The notes under the pieces are model-generated. The model saw only the letters and a list, made by a program, of their open reading frames with translations. It was not told the DNA's origin and did no database searches. A stretch of DNA of 64,000 nt, taken from Arsukibacterium tuosuense. GTDB taxonomy: Bacteria > Pseudomonadota > Gammaproteobacteria > Enterobacterales > Alteromonadaceae. The stretch covers positions 248,001 through 312,000 of the forward strand of contig NZ_OBEB01000004.1 of the NCBI RefSeq assembly GCF_900215315.1. The letters run 5' to 3'. This document shows, one piece after another, positions 57,396 to 63,974 of this stretch (its first letter is position 1; every line of letters begins with the position of its first letter). A program made the translations under genes and the position numbers.

Positions 57396-58202
57396 GTGGC
57401 AGATAATATTCAGCGCCTTTTAACCATTATGAGCCGGTTACGCGACCCACAAACCGGCTGCCCGTGGGACCTTAAACAAAGTTACGCGACGATAGTGCCC
57501 TACACTCTGGAAGAGGCCTACGAAGTAGCCGACGCTATTGCCCGCGAAAGCTTTGATGAGCTGAAAGACGAGCTGGGTGATTTGCTGTTTCAGGTGGTGT
57601 TCTATGCCCAGCTGGCTAAAGAAGACGGCCGTTTTGCCTTTGATGATTGCGTGGCAGCCATTTGCGATAAACTGGAGCGGCGCCACCCGCATGTGTTTGG
57701 TCATGCGTTTGGCGACTTGCAGGCAGAAGCTACAGCAAACGCCGCTGATGCAGAAGTGGTGCTGCAAAACTGGGAAGCCCTGAAAAGTGACGAGCGCAAA
57801 CAAAGTGGCCAGCACAGTGTGCTGGACAATATTCCGCAGGCCATGCCGGCCCTTAGCCGGGCTAATAAGTTGCAAAAACGCTGTGCCACTGTCGGCTTCG
57901 ACTGGCCGACAGTCGACGGTTGCTGGGATAAAGTAAAAGAAGAAATACTGGAAGTGGAACAAACTGCTGCCGGCAGCCCACAGCTGGCAGAAGAGCTGGG
58001 CGACTTAATGTTTGCCCTGGTAAACGTGGTGCGCAAGCATAAACTCGATCCGGAAGCGGTACTGCGGGCAGCCAATAACAAATTCGAACGGCGCTTTCGT
58101 GGCGTTGAGCAGGCGCTTAGCGAGCAGGGAAAAAGCCCGCAGCAAAGTAACCTGGATGAAATGGAAGCGCTGTGGCAGCAGGTAAAGAATGGCAACAAGT
58201 AA
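57396..58202 (+). CDS. mazG: nucleoside triphosphate pyrophosphohydrolase MazG
   Basis: House-cleaning NTP pyrophosphatase, also implicated in lowering ppGpp. 268 residues with two MazG domains, each with an acidic helix pair: EEAYEVADAI with DELKDELGDLLFQV, and EELGDLMFALVN. Starts at GTG 57396 (AGAGAG upstream). The last codons (QQVKNGNK) are encoded by the first units of a 17-bp tandem repeat. E. coli has pyrG next; here an integron follows. Confidence 0.94.
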   Translation: MADNIQRLLTIMSRLRDPQTGCPWDLKQSYATIVPYTLEEAYEVADAIARESFDELKDELGDLLFQVVFYAQLAKEDGRFAFDDCVAAICDKLERRHPHVFGHAFGDLQAEATANAADAEVVLQNWEALKSDERKQSGQHSVLDNIPQAMPALSRANKLQKRCATVGFDWPTVDGCWDKVKEEILEVEQTAAGSPQLAEELGDLMFALVNVVRKHKLDPEAVLRAANNKFERRFRGVEQALSEQGKSPQQSNLDEMEALWQQVKNGNK

Positions 58203-58243
58203 AGAATGGCAGCAGGTAAAGCATTGAAACAGGTAAAGGCTAA
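58176..58243 (+). repeat. four tandem 17-bp units at the mazG 3' end
   Basis: CAGCAGGTAAAGAATGG (58176-58192), CAACAAGTAAAGAATGG, CAGCAGGTAAAGCATTG and AAACAGGTAAAGGCTAA (to 58243). The mazG stop is in the second unit and the yoeB stop (58240) at the end. The core GTAAAGAATG resembles GTAAATACTG of the rseB-rseC array, also with a 17-bp period. Confidence 0.82.
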
Positions 58244-58494
58244 TAGTGATACCGACACTGCACTATAACAATCTGATTGTCTGTCACTTTGTAAACCAGC
58301 CGATGCTCCCGGTCTATCCGTCGTGACCAATAGCCTGACCAGTTGTGCTTTAACGGCTCGGGGTCGCCGATGCCTGCGAATGGCTGCCTGGCTATTTCTT
58401 TAACTAACGTATTGATTCGTTTCAGCGTTTTTTTATCTGTTTGCTGCCAATACAGATAATCTTCCCATGCAGTTTGTGCAAAGGTTAACATCAT
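58240..58494 (-). CDS. yoeB: YoeB-family toxin (copy 1)
   Basis: RelE-superfamily mRNA interferase acting at the ribosome A site. 84 residues with WEDYLYWQQTDKKTLKRIN, PFAGIGDPEPLKHNWSGYWSRRI and the catalytic C-terminus CRYHY. All residues thought essential (Glu, Arg, His, Tyr) appear present. ATG overlaps the yefM stop (ATGA). Encoded downstream of the integrase gene, on the same strand, and not preceded by an attC. Confidence 0.94.
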   Translation of the reverse strand: MMLTFAQTAWEDYLYWQQTDKKTLKRINTLVKEIARQPFAGIGDPEPLKHNWSGYWSRRIDREHRLVYKVTDNQIVIVQCRYHY

Positions 58495-58745
58495 TCTTCA
58501 ATTAACTCTTTTACCAGCAGCTTACCGGATTCAACTTCGGCAATTGCCTGGTTTAAACGTGCCGCATTCTTCGGACTGGCCATCAGGTAGGCCGTTTCTT
58601 CGTAAGCCTGAAAATCTTCAAGGCTGATCAGTACTGCTGGTTTACCGTTTTGACGGGTGATAAGTACCGGCTTATGGTCGTCGTTAACCTTGTCTAAGGT
58701 TGTGGCAAGTTGGGCGCGAAACGCTGAATAACTCATGGTGTCCAT
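58491..58745 (-). CDS. yefM: YefM-family antitoxin (copy 1)
   Basis: Phd/YefM antitoxin and autorepressor, 84 residues: MDTMSYSAFRAQLATTLDKV, PVLITRQNGKPAVLISLEDF, then the toxin-binding tail with ETAYLMASPKNAARLNQAI. ATG 58745 is chosen because MDTMSYS aligns with E. coli MRTISYS; the open frame extends 21 codons upstream through the operator. Bicistronic with yoeB. Confidence 0.93.
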   Translation of the reverse strand: MDTMSYSAFRAQLATTLDKVNDDHKPVLITRQNGKPAVLISLEDFQAYEETAYLMASPKNAARLNQAIAEVESGKLLVKELIEE

Positions 58746-58779
58746 TAGTGATATCTCTGTGCTGGCAAATACAGGACAC

Positions 58780-58808
58780 ATTGTAGTTGTACTTATACTT
58801 GTACGCAA
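58780..58808 (-). promoter_or_regulatory. yefM-yoeB promoter and operator (copy 1)
   Basis: Minus strand TTGCGT (58808-58803), 17-bp spacer, TACAAT (58785-58780). The spacer is built of GTACAA, GTATAA, GTACAA repeats, related to the TGTACA hexamers bound by YefM in E. coli. Autorepression is inferred. Confidence 0.6.
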
Positions 58809-58836
58809 TGCAGCGATGGTGAAAGTGGTAACATCA

Positions 58837-59808
58837 TTACACCAACATCGACAGCGGGCTTTTTACTCCACTGGCCCCTTGCTTTAGTACATGGGTGTAT
58901 ATTTGGGTAGTTTTAACATCGGTATGACCAAGCTGCTCTTGTACTGTTCGAATATCCATTCCCGCTTCCAGTAGATGCGTAGCGAAACTATGACGTAATG
59001 TATGGCAGGTAACATTTTTGGCAATGCCAGCTTTTTTTGCCGCAGCGCGCACCGCTTTTTGTAACCCAGATTCGTCAATATGGTGGCGACGTAACACATT
59101 AAACTGCGGATCAATACTTAAACGGGCAGAGGGAAACAGATACTGCCACCCCAGTTCTTTGGGTGCAGCAGGATACTTACGTGCCAGGGCAAAAGGCAAC
59201 CAAACGCCTGCAAATTCAGACGTCTGTATATCTTGTTGGTAAAAAGCGTCTACCAGCCTAATTTGTCGGTGCAATGGCTCAATCAATTCCGGGGCTAACG
59301 TTACCCTGCGATGTTTACCGCCCTTACCATGCCACACCATCAAAGATAAATAATCAAAATCAATGGCATTAACCCTCAGTCGCACAGCCTCCATCAGCCG
59401 CAGGCCGCTGCCGTACAGCAACTGCGCCAAGAGTAAATACGGTGGGTCAATACAGGTAAAAAGCTGCTTAATCTCAGACTTGGTCAGAACAACGGGTAAC
59501 TTTCGTGGTTTAATCGCCTGATTAAAGTTAAGGTTTAACGCCAGCGGCCGCTTAAGAATCTCTTTATACAAAAAACTTAATGCATTAAGCGCAAGTGCCT
59601 GAGTTTGCACAGCAACATTTCGGGTTACGGCCAAATGCGTTAAAAACTGCTCTACATGCTGCTCAAGCAGATCTTTGGGATGTTGTTTTTTGTGAAAAAT
59701 AATAAAAAACTTAATCCAATGCAGATAAGTTTCTACAGTTCGCTTGGCATAGCGTCGGGTATACATTTCATCAGCGATGTATTGCAAAAATGGTGATGAT
59801 TGCGGCAT
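58837..59808 (-). CDS. intI: integron integrase of a sedentary chromosomal integron
   Basis: Tyrosine recombinase of 323 residues very like Vibrio cholerae IntIA. Catalytic residues are Arg137 (GSGLRLME), His269 and Arg272 (CHTLRHSFATHLLE), His295 (LGHTDVKTTQ) and Tyr304 (IYTHV). The integron-specific insert absent from XerC/D is present at about 200-240 (AGVWLPFALARKYPAAP, LGWQYLFPSARLS, then RRHH). GGGAGG six bases before ATG 59808. Intact, so probably active. Cassettes lie on its upstream side, as in all integrons; SOS control is suggested by a LexA box at its promoter. Confidence 0.96.
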   Translation of the reverse strand: MPQSSPFLQYIADEMYTRRYAKRTVETYLHWIKFFIIFHKKQHPKDLLEQHVEQFLTHLAVTRNVAVQTQALALNALSFLYKEILKRPLALNLNFNQAIKPRKLPVVLTKSEIKQLFTCIDPPYLLLAQLLYGSGLRLMEAVRLRVNAIDFDYLSLMVWHGKGGKHRRVTLAPELIEPLHRQIRLVDAFYQQDIQTSEFAGVWLPFALARKYPAAPKELGWQYLFPSARLSIDPQFNVLRRHHIDESGLQKAVRAAAKKAGIAKNVTCHTLRHSFATHLLEAGMDIRTVQEQLGHTDVKTTQIYTHVLKQGASGVKSPLSMLV

Positions 59809-59814
59809 TGAGTA

Positions 59815-59880
59815 CCTCCCAAAAAAAGCACTGTTTAAGTATACAGTTATTTCTGAGAAGTCAAGTTGTCTTTGTTAGGC
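59815..59880 (+). other. attI: attI primary recombination site
   Basis: GTTAGGC at 59874-59880 fits the GTTRRRY core and equals the core of class 1 attI1. It lies between the LexA box and the first cassette, where attI belongs. Outer integrase-binding repeats were not resolved, so the left limit is approximate. Another GTTAGGT at 60143 also fits the core but is further away. Confidence 0.6.
59831..59864 (-). promoter_or_regulatory. intI promoter with perfect LexA box
   Basis: CTGTTTAAGTATACAG (59831-59846) has CTGT-N8-ACAG, a full LexA operator. On the minus strand it overlaps the -10 (TATACT, 59843-59838) of a promoter whose -35 is TTGACT (59864-59859), spacer 15. The start codon is 23 bases downstream of the box. 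SOS induction of integrase, known in V. cholerae and class 1 integrons, is expected. Confidence 0.85.
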
Positions 59881-60316
59881 GGATGTATCCGTATTTGTCT
59901 CGTCGTGTTAAAAATTAATTTCTATACGATATTGTCTGAAGGCGAGTTTCTGGTTAATGTACAAGGAATTAGTATTTACAAATATGGAAAAATCCGTCTT
60001 TAAATATGGATCTTTCCGTCGAATAAGCGTTAGCAGGCTTTCGGGTTTTAACGGTTTTAGTCAGTAGTTTTGTTCCGGCCTTGCTCGCGTTCGGCTTTCC
60101 TGGCGGCACTGGCAAATAGTCAAAGCTAGCCAAGTTGTCGGTTAGGTGCAATCTCTGGTGGTGCGGTAGCGTTGTTCTTTTTGGCTTCGCTTAACAGTTT
60201 TACAGGTTCCGGTTGGCTCGCTGTGTCGCAGTTAACGGGTTTAGTTTTTAATTAAAAGCAGCCGTGCCGTTGTTTGGGTTTGCCAGTGCGGCAAGCCGCG
60301 AAAGTTCGGTTCAGGC
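59881..60316 (+). other. first cassette region without a convincing gene
   Basis: About 435 bp between attI and the first clear attC. The longest sensible plus-strand frame is a 27-codon one beginning ATGGAAAAATCCGTC near 59983; a 60-codon minus-strand frame (59969-60151) looks random. Contents: a direct repeat AAATATGGA twice within 35 bases, three related copies of TTAACRGTTTTA or similar (about 60046, 60189, 60232), and an 11-bp inverted repeat GCACTGGCAAA (60106-60116) with TTTGCCAGTGC (60279-60289). An R'-like AAGCGTTAGC near 60025 lacks a partner. It may be a non-coding cassette or fused remnants. Confidence 0.45.
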
Positions 60317-60371
60317 TGCTAACAAGCAAAGGCAGCCGACGCGTACCGCGCAGCTGCTTTGAGCGTTATGT
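60317..60371 (+). other. attC: attC recombination site 1
   Basis: Begins TGCTAACAAG and ends GAGCGTTATGT (R' GTTATGT at 60365-60371). Inner arms CAAAGGCAGC and GCTGCTTTG pair with one extrahelical G, as attC strand selection requires. About 55 bp, ending the first cassette region. Confidence 0.82.
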
Positions 60372-60395
60372 GTCCGCAGTAAAGAGTGAAGTGTT

Positions 60396-60611
60396 TTGAG
60401 CGAGTCAGATTTGCCATGTTTCCCAATCTCAGTCATTTTCCACGAAGACGGTGATAAATGGGTTCTAAATGATCACGCTGAAGTTGCATCAAACTTGGAA
60501 TGGTTCGATAGCAGAGATGGGAACGAAAATGCCACGGTCACTGATAGTAAAGGTCGTCCGGTAGTAATAGTCGTCGAAAAGTTAGAGCTAAAAATATGCA
60601 AACTTGCTTAA
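60396..60611 (+). CDS. cassette protein of unknown function, 71 residues
   Basis: Small acidic protein beginning SESDLPCFPISVIFHEDGDKW, with VASNLEWFDSRDGNENATV and a C-terminal strand VVIVVEKLELKICKLA. Probably a small alpha/beta fold. I recognise the general look from integron cassettes but not a function. Start is TTG 60396, 25 bases after the attC core, with GAGTGAAG upstream. The stop is five bases before the next attC, typical of compact cassettes. Confidence 0.7.
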   Translation: MSESDLPCFPISVIFHEDGDKWVLNDHAEVASNLEWFDSRDGNENATVTDSKGRPVVIVVEKLELKICKLA

Positions 60612-60615
60612 ACAC

Positions 60616-60710
60616 ACATAACAAGTTGCTTAATTTCGTTCCGGCCACAAACGGCGTGGCCTCCACTGGACTGCCTACGCTGCGCTGCGGCAGCCAATTA
60701 GCAAAGCGTT
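60616..60710 (+). other. attC: attC recombination site 2, interrupted by an IS
   Basis: Starts ACATAACAAG; outer arms TTGCTTAATT and AATTAGCAA (one extra T) pair; ends GCAAAGCGTT at 60710, where the IS begins. The remaining R' bases, AGCT, follow the IS after a second GTT (62529-62535). Without the IS the site would end AAAGCGTTAGCT. The right-hand GTTAGCT alone cannot form an attC. Confidence 0.78.
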
Positions 60711-60759
60711 GAGGCTGTAGAAAAACCTCTTTTCACGCGATCAAGTTTGTGATCAAATA

Positions 60760-60788
60760 GCGTTGTCTGATTAAAAAATGGACAACGC
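60760..60788 (+). promoter_or_regulatory. hairpin before the transposase start
   Basis: GCGTTGTC (60760-60767) pairs with GACAACGC (60781-60788), ending three bases before ATG 60792. No other ribosome-binding site is visible. Such hairpins can block translation of mRNA read in from outside the element. A second small hairpin, GATCA-AGTTTG-TGATC, lies just upstream. Confidence 0.5.
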
Positions 60789-60791
60789 CTA

Positions 60792-62354
60792 ATGCCTAAA
60801 TACATCCCTTACGATTACAACCAAAGTGCCATGGTGGTGATTAACTATCTCGACCAACTGCAACCCGGCACCTTTGAACACGCCATCCATTACCTGATTG
60901 ATAACAAGCTGGACCTGTCGATATTTAACAGCAAATACCAAAATGAGGATAACGGCCGCCCGGCGTATGACCCCGCTGTGCTGTTAAAGATTATTTTGTT
61001 TGCCTACTCCAAGGGCATCACCTCCAGCCGGGAAATACAGTGGTGCTGCGAAACCAATATCATCTTTAAAGCGCTGTCATGCGATACCGTGCCACACTTT
61101 ACGACGATAGCAGCCTTTGTCAGTAGCTCGTCGGTGCAAATTGCGCAGCTGTTTGAGCAAGTATTGCTGGTATGCCATCAACAGGGGTTATTAGGCAATG
61201 AGTTGTTCGCGATAGACGGTTGCAAAATGTCCTCGAATGCTGCCAAAGAGTGGTCTGGCACCTTTAAAGAGTTGGCAGCGAAGCGGGATAAACTGAAGCG
61301 GCAAATTCGCTACCACTTGGAGCAGCATAAGAAGCTGGATGAACTGGCATCGGCCGATGAAGCGCGTAAAGCCCGGCACCAGCAAAGTATCGACACGCTG
61401 AATAAGGCACATGACAAGATAACTAACTTTTTAAAGACAGCCAGTCCACGGATGGGCCAGGGCAAAAAGCGCACGGAAGTGAAAAGTAACATCACCGACA
61501 ACGAATCAGCCAAAATGACCACCAGCAAAGGCACACTTCAGGGCTATAACGGCGTGGCGGCGGTGGATAAGAAGCATCAGATAATCGTGGATGCGCAAGC
61601 GTTTGGCGAAGGGCAAGAGCACCACACCTTAGTGCCGGTGCTGGAAAAGATAAAACAGCGCTATAAAAACCTGGGGATTAGCGAGAATATTTTTGCCGGT
61701 AAAACGGTGGTAACAGCCGATACCGGCTTTGCTAATGAGGCTAACAACCATTACCTGTATCAGCAGCAGATAAACGGCTATGTACCGGATAACCAGTTTA
61801 GAAAACGCGACCCGAAATTCAGCGAGCAAAAGCAAAAATACGGCAAGCGCCATCAGGACAAGGCAAAGGGGCAAAAACCCATCTTCCCCTCCAGTGTTTT
61901 TGAGTTTGACCCAATAGCGATGACCTGTATTTGCCCGGCGGGTAATACATTAACAAACTGGGGAATAAGAACTGAGCCAAATGGCCGAGAACGCGTGTTG
62001 TTTAGCGGCAGACTATTACAATGCCGAAATTGTGATTTAAAAGAACAGTGCATGCAAACGCCAGAGTCTGCCAATCATAGAAAAGGCAGCGGTAGGCAGG
62101 TGTCGTTTATCCTTAAAGCCAATGCGCCACCGAATTACACCGACTGGATGAAACAGCGGGTAGACAGCGAAGCCGGTAAACAAATTTACAGCCATAGAAT
62201 GTCGGTAGTAGAGCCGGTGTTTGGCAATATTGGCACCAATAAGGGGCTTAACAGGTTTAGTTTACGAGGCAAAACCAAGGTGCAGGGCCAATGGCAGTTG
62301 TATTGTATGGTACATAATCTGGAGAAGGTAAGCCGATACGGTAAGTTAGGATAA
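60792..62354 (+). CDS. IS1182-family DDE transposase
   Basis: 520 residues with an N-terminal DUF772-type region (DNGRPAYDPAVLLKIILFAYSKGI, in segments), catalytic Asp142 (FAIDGCKMSSNA), Asp310 (VVTADTGFANEA) and Glu474 (MSVVEPVFGNI), and a zinc-ribbon-like Cys set (CICPAG, CRNCDLKEQC) before the Glu. Full length and without interruption. Confidence 0.92.
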   Translation: MPKYIPYDYNQSAMVVINYLDQLQPGTFEHAIHYLIDNKLDLSIFNSKYQNEDNGRPAYDPAVLLKIILFAYSKGITSSREIQWCCETNIIFKALSCDTVPHFTTIAAFVSSSSVQIAQLFEQVLLVCHQQGLLGNELFAIDGCKMSSNAAKEWSGTFKELAAKRDKLKRQIRYHLEQHKKLDELASADEARKARHQQSIDTLNKAHDKITNFLKTASPRMGQGKKRTEVKSNITDNESAKMTTSKGTLQGYNGVAAVDKKHQIIVDAQAFGEGQEHHTLVPVLEKIKQRYKNLGISENIFAGKTVVTADTGFANEANNHYLYQQQINGYVPDNQFRKRDPKFSEQKQKYGKRHQDKAKGQKPIFPSSVFEFDPIAMTCICPAGNTLTNWGIRTEPNGRERVLFSGRLLQCRNCDLKEQCMQTPESANHRKGSGRQVSFILKANAPPNYTDWMKQRVDSEAGKQIYSHRMSVVEPVFGNIGTNKGLNRFSLRGKTKVQGQWQLYCMVHNLEKVSRYGKLG

Positions 62355-62510
62355 ACAGACTGGCGATAGCGCCCAACAAGGCCAACTAAAGCAGTTGTTT
62401 AAGTGAAATGGCATCCAATAAATCTTGTCTTGAAATTCCCACCAAAAGCATGCAAAGTCGCTAACAAATAATAAACAGAATAGCCGGGATAGAAATGCTG
62501 TGCTCTTAAC

Positions 62511-62528
62511 AGGTTTTTCTACAGGCTC
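62511..62528 (-). repeat. right terminal inverted repeat of the IS
   Basis: Read on the minus strand as GAGCCTGTAGAAAAACCT; one mismatch (fourth base) to the left end at 60711-60728. Confidence 0.88.
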
Positions 62529-62559
62529 GTTAGCTGTTACAATCAACATGTTCATCATG

Positions 62560-62588
62560 TTGTACATGTTAAGGTTTGAGGCTATACT
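62560..62588 (+). promoter_or_regulatory. promoter and operator of the cassette toxin-antitoxin pair
   Basis: TTGTAC (62560-62565), 17-bp spacer, TATACT (62583-62588). TGTACA at 62561-62566 is the YefM-type core hexamer and overlaps the -35; related ACATGT and GTACATG words lie on both sides. This lets the pair be expressed regardless of distance from the array promoter. Confidence 0.7.
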
Positions 62589-62618
62589 TGTCCTGTGAAA
62601 CGTACATGTGGAGGTTGT

Positions 62619-62873
62619 ATGAGAATCGTTTCTTTTACAGAAGCTAGAAATAATTTAAAAGCCGTCTTGGATGCCGTAGTTAATGACGCGGATACAACCG
62701 TAATCACTCGGCGTGATTCGGAAGATGCTGTTGTTATGTCGCTAGACTACTACAATAGTCTGATGGAAACAGTGCACTTACTGCGCTCACCCGCCAATGC
62801 TGAGCATTTGAATCGCTCGATTGAACAATTCAAGGCAGGTAAGGTAACCTGCAGAGACTTGATTGATGAGTAG
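62619..62873 (+). CDS. yefM: YefM-family antitoxin (cassette copy)
   Basis: 84 residues: MRIVSFTEARNNLKAVLDAVV, TTVITRRDSEDAVVMSLDYY, and tail ETVHLLRSPANAEHLNRSIEQF. GGAGG five bases before ATG 62619 fixes the start over an upstream frame. About as close to E. coli YefM as to copy 1 by eye, so the two pairs are not recent duplicates. Confidence 0.94.
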   Translation: MRIVSFTEARNNLKAVLDAVVNDADTTVITRRDSEDAVVMSLDYYNSLMETVHLLRSPANAEHLNRSIEQFKAGKVTCRDLIDE

Positions 62874-63129
62874 TCGTTTACTGTCATGGACTGACGAATC
62901 CTGGAGAGATTACTTTTATTGGCAAACTCAGGACAAAAAAACACTCAAACGAATAAACAAGCTTATAAACGACGTTAGACGCTCACCGTTTGAAGGCATT
63001 GGTAAGCCAGAGCCGTTAAAGGAAAACTTAGCAGGTTTTTGGTCCCGACGTATAGATGATACGAACAGGTTGGTGTACGCAGTTGATGATAATGCGATTA
63101 CGATAATCTCGTGCCGTTATCACTATTAG
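62866..63129 (+). CDS. yoeB: YoeB-family toxin (cassette copy)
   Basis: 87 residues with WRDYFYWQTQDKKTLKRIN, SPFEGIGKPEPLKENLAGFWSRRID and catalytic end CRYHY. ATG 62866 overlaps the antitoxin by eight bases. Followed after 20 bases by an attC, so the pair forms a proper mobile cassette. Toxin-antitoxin cassettes are thought to stabilise large arrays. Confidence 0.94.
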   Translation: MSSRLLSWTDESWRDYFYWQTQDKKTLKRINKLINDVRRSPFEGIGKPEPLKENLAGFWSRRIDDTNRLVYAVDDNAITIISCRYHY

Positions 63130-63149
63130 ATTCGACCCTTGGACAAGGC

Positions 63150-63221
63150 AGCTAACAAGTTACTACACCGGAAAAATAACTCGCTGGCGCTCGTCATTTT
63201 CCGGTGAGTAAAGCGTTATAT
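63150..63221 (+). other. attC: attC recombination site 3
   Basis: Starts AGCTAACAAG, ends GTAAAGCGTTATAT (R' GTTATAT at 63215-63221). Arms TTACT-ACACCGGAAAA and TTTTCCGGTGAGTAA pair over about 14 bases with mismatches; total 72 bp. Confidence 0.85.
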
Positions 63222-63245
63222 TGAAACGAGAAATAAGGAGATTTC

Positions 63246-63968
63246 GTGAAATTATCAAATTTACTAATTAGTATTCTTACCGCAACTACATTAGCCGCTG
63301 GATTTGCTGCATTTAAATTTCATAGTGCTAATGAAAGGCATGTAAAGGACTATGTGGCTCTAAGCGAGCTGAACCTCCAGTTGACTGAAGATTTAAAAAA
63401 ATTACAAAGTGATATGTCAGCTTATCAATTAGAGTTACAAACTAGTAAAACATCAGTTGCGTCACTGAATGAAGAGCTATTAGAGCTGAAAAGAGCTCCT
63501 GTTTTACAAGAAAGAACAGCTGTTCCTGATACTCACCCGAGAAAAGTAGAAACTTTTGCATCTGATAATATAGAAATGAAAAAGGATACAGATATTCTAT
63601 TGGCCTTTGCTAATAGAATCAGAAGCGGAGAGAGTATTTCAAGTATTGAAGATAAAGCGCTTAAACAATTTAGGGAAGAAGAAGTTGATGGAAACTGGGC
63701 GTATGAATACGAGGCAAATATCCGTGATCTAGTTTTAGCAGACGAAGAAAATAAATTCGATATTCAAGAGTTAACTTGTAAGGCGTCTATCTGTGAGTTA
63801 AAAATTACGGCGAATGAAAATAATGCAATGAACCTGGGCACTTTATTTTCTAAAGCACTCGGCGAGCAAGATTGGAGAGATAAAAGTGCTAGCGTAATGT
63901 TTAACCATGAAGTTAAAGATGGGGTTATGAGAATTTTGATAGGTAGGGACAAGCATAGTCTCAACTAA
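63246..63968 (+). CDS. cassette-borne predicted exported protein with coiled coil, unknown
   Basis: 240 residues starting at GTG 63246 with AAGGAG six bases ahead. Residues 1-22 are a signal peptide or anchor (LLISILTATTLAAGFAAF), about 30-85 a coiled coil (LSELNLQLTEDLKKLQSDM), then a linker and a folded C-terminal domain with a Cys pair in ELTCKASICELKI, likely a disulfide in the periplasm. No catalytic motif seen. The DNA is clearly AT-richer than the core genes. Confidence 0.75.
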   Translation: MKLSNLLISILTATTLAAGFAAFKFHSANERHVKDYVALSELNLQLTEDLKKLQSDMSAYQLELQTSKTSVASLNEELLELKRAPVLQERTAVPDTHPRKVETFASDNIEMKKDTDILLAFANRIRSGESISSIEDKALKQFREEEVDGNWAYEYEANIRDLVLADEENKFDIQELTCKASICELKITANENNAMNLGTLFSKALGEQDWRDKSASVMFNHEVKDGVMRILIGRDKHSLN

Positions 63969-63974
63969 GTTTCT

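Larger units (their letters stand above)
60711..62528 (+). mobile_element. IS1182-family insertion sequence in attC
   Basis: 1,818 bp bounded by 18-bp terminal inverted repeats, GAGGCTGTAGAAAAACCT (60711-60728) and, on the opposite strand, GAGCCTGTAGAAAAACCT (62528-62511), 17 of 18 identical. GTT flanks both ends (60708-60710 and 62529-62531), a 3-bp target duplication or shared core. One transposase gene. The transposase and ends look intact, so it may be active. Confidence 0.88.

Noticed and set aside
58240..58808. yefM-yoeB copy 1 as a gene cassette
   Set aside because: Lies on the non-array side of intI with no attC next to it.
60020..60035. AAGCGTTAGC as an additional attC R' end
   Set aside because: Matches the R' side of the other attC sites, but no TAACAAG partner or complementary arm lies within 150 bases upstream.
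59969..60151. 60-codon minus-strand frame in the first cassette region
   Set aside because: Opposite to array direction, no ribosome-binding site, low-quality sequence.
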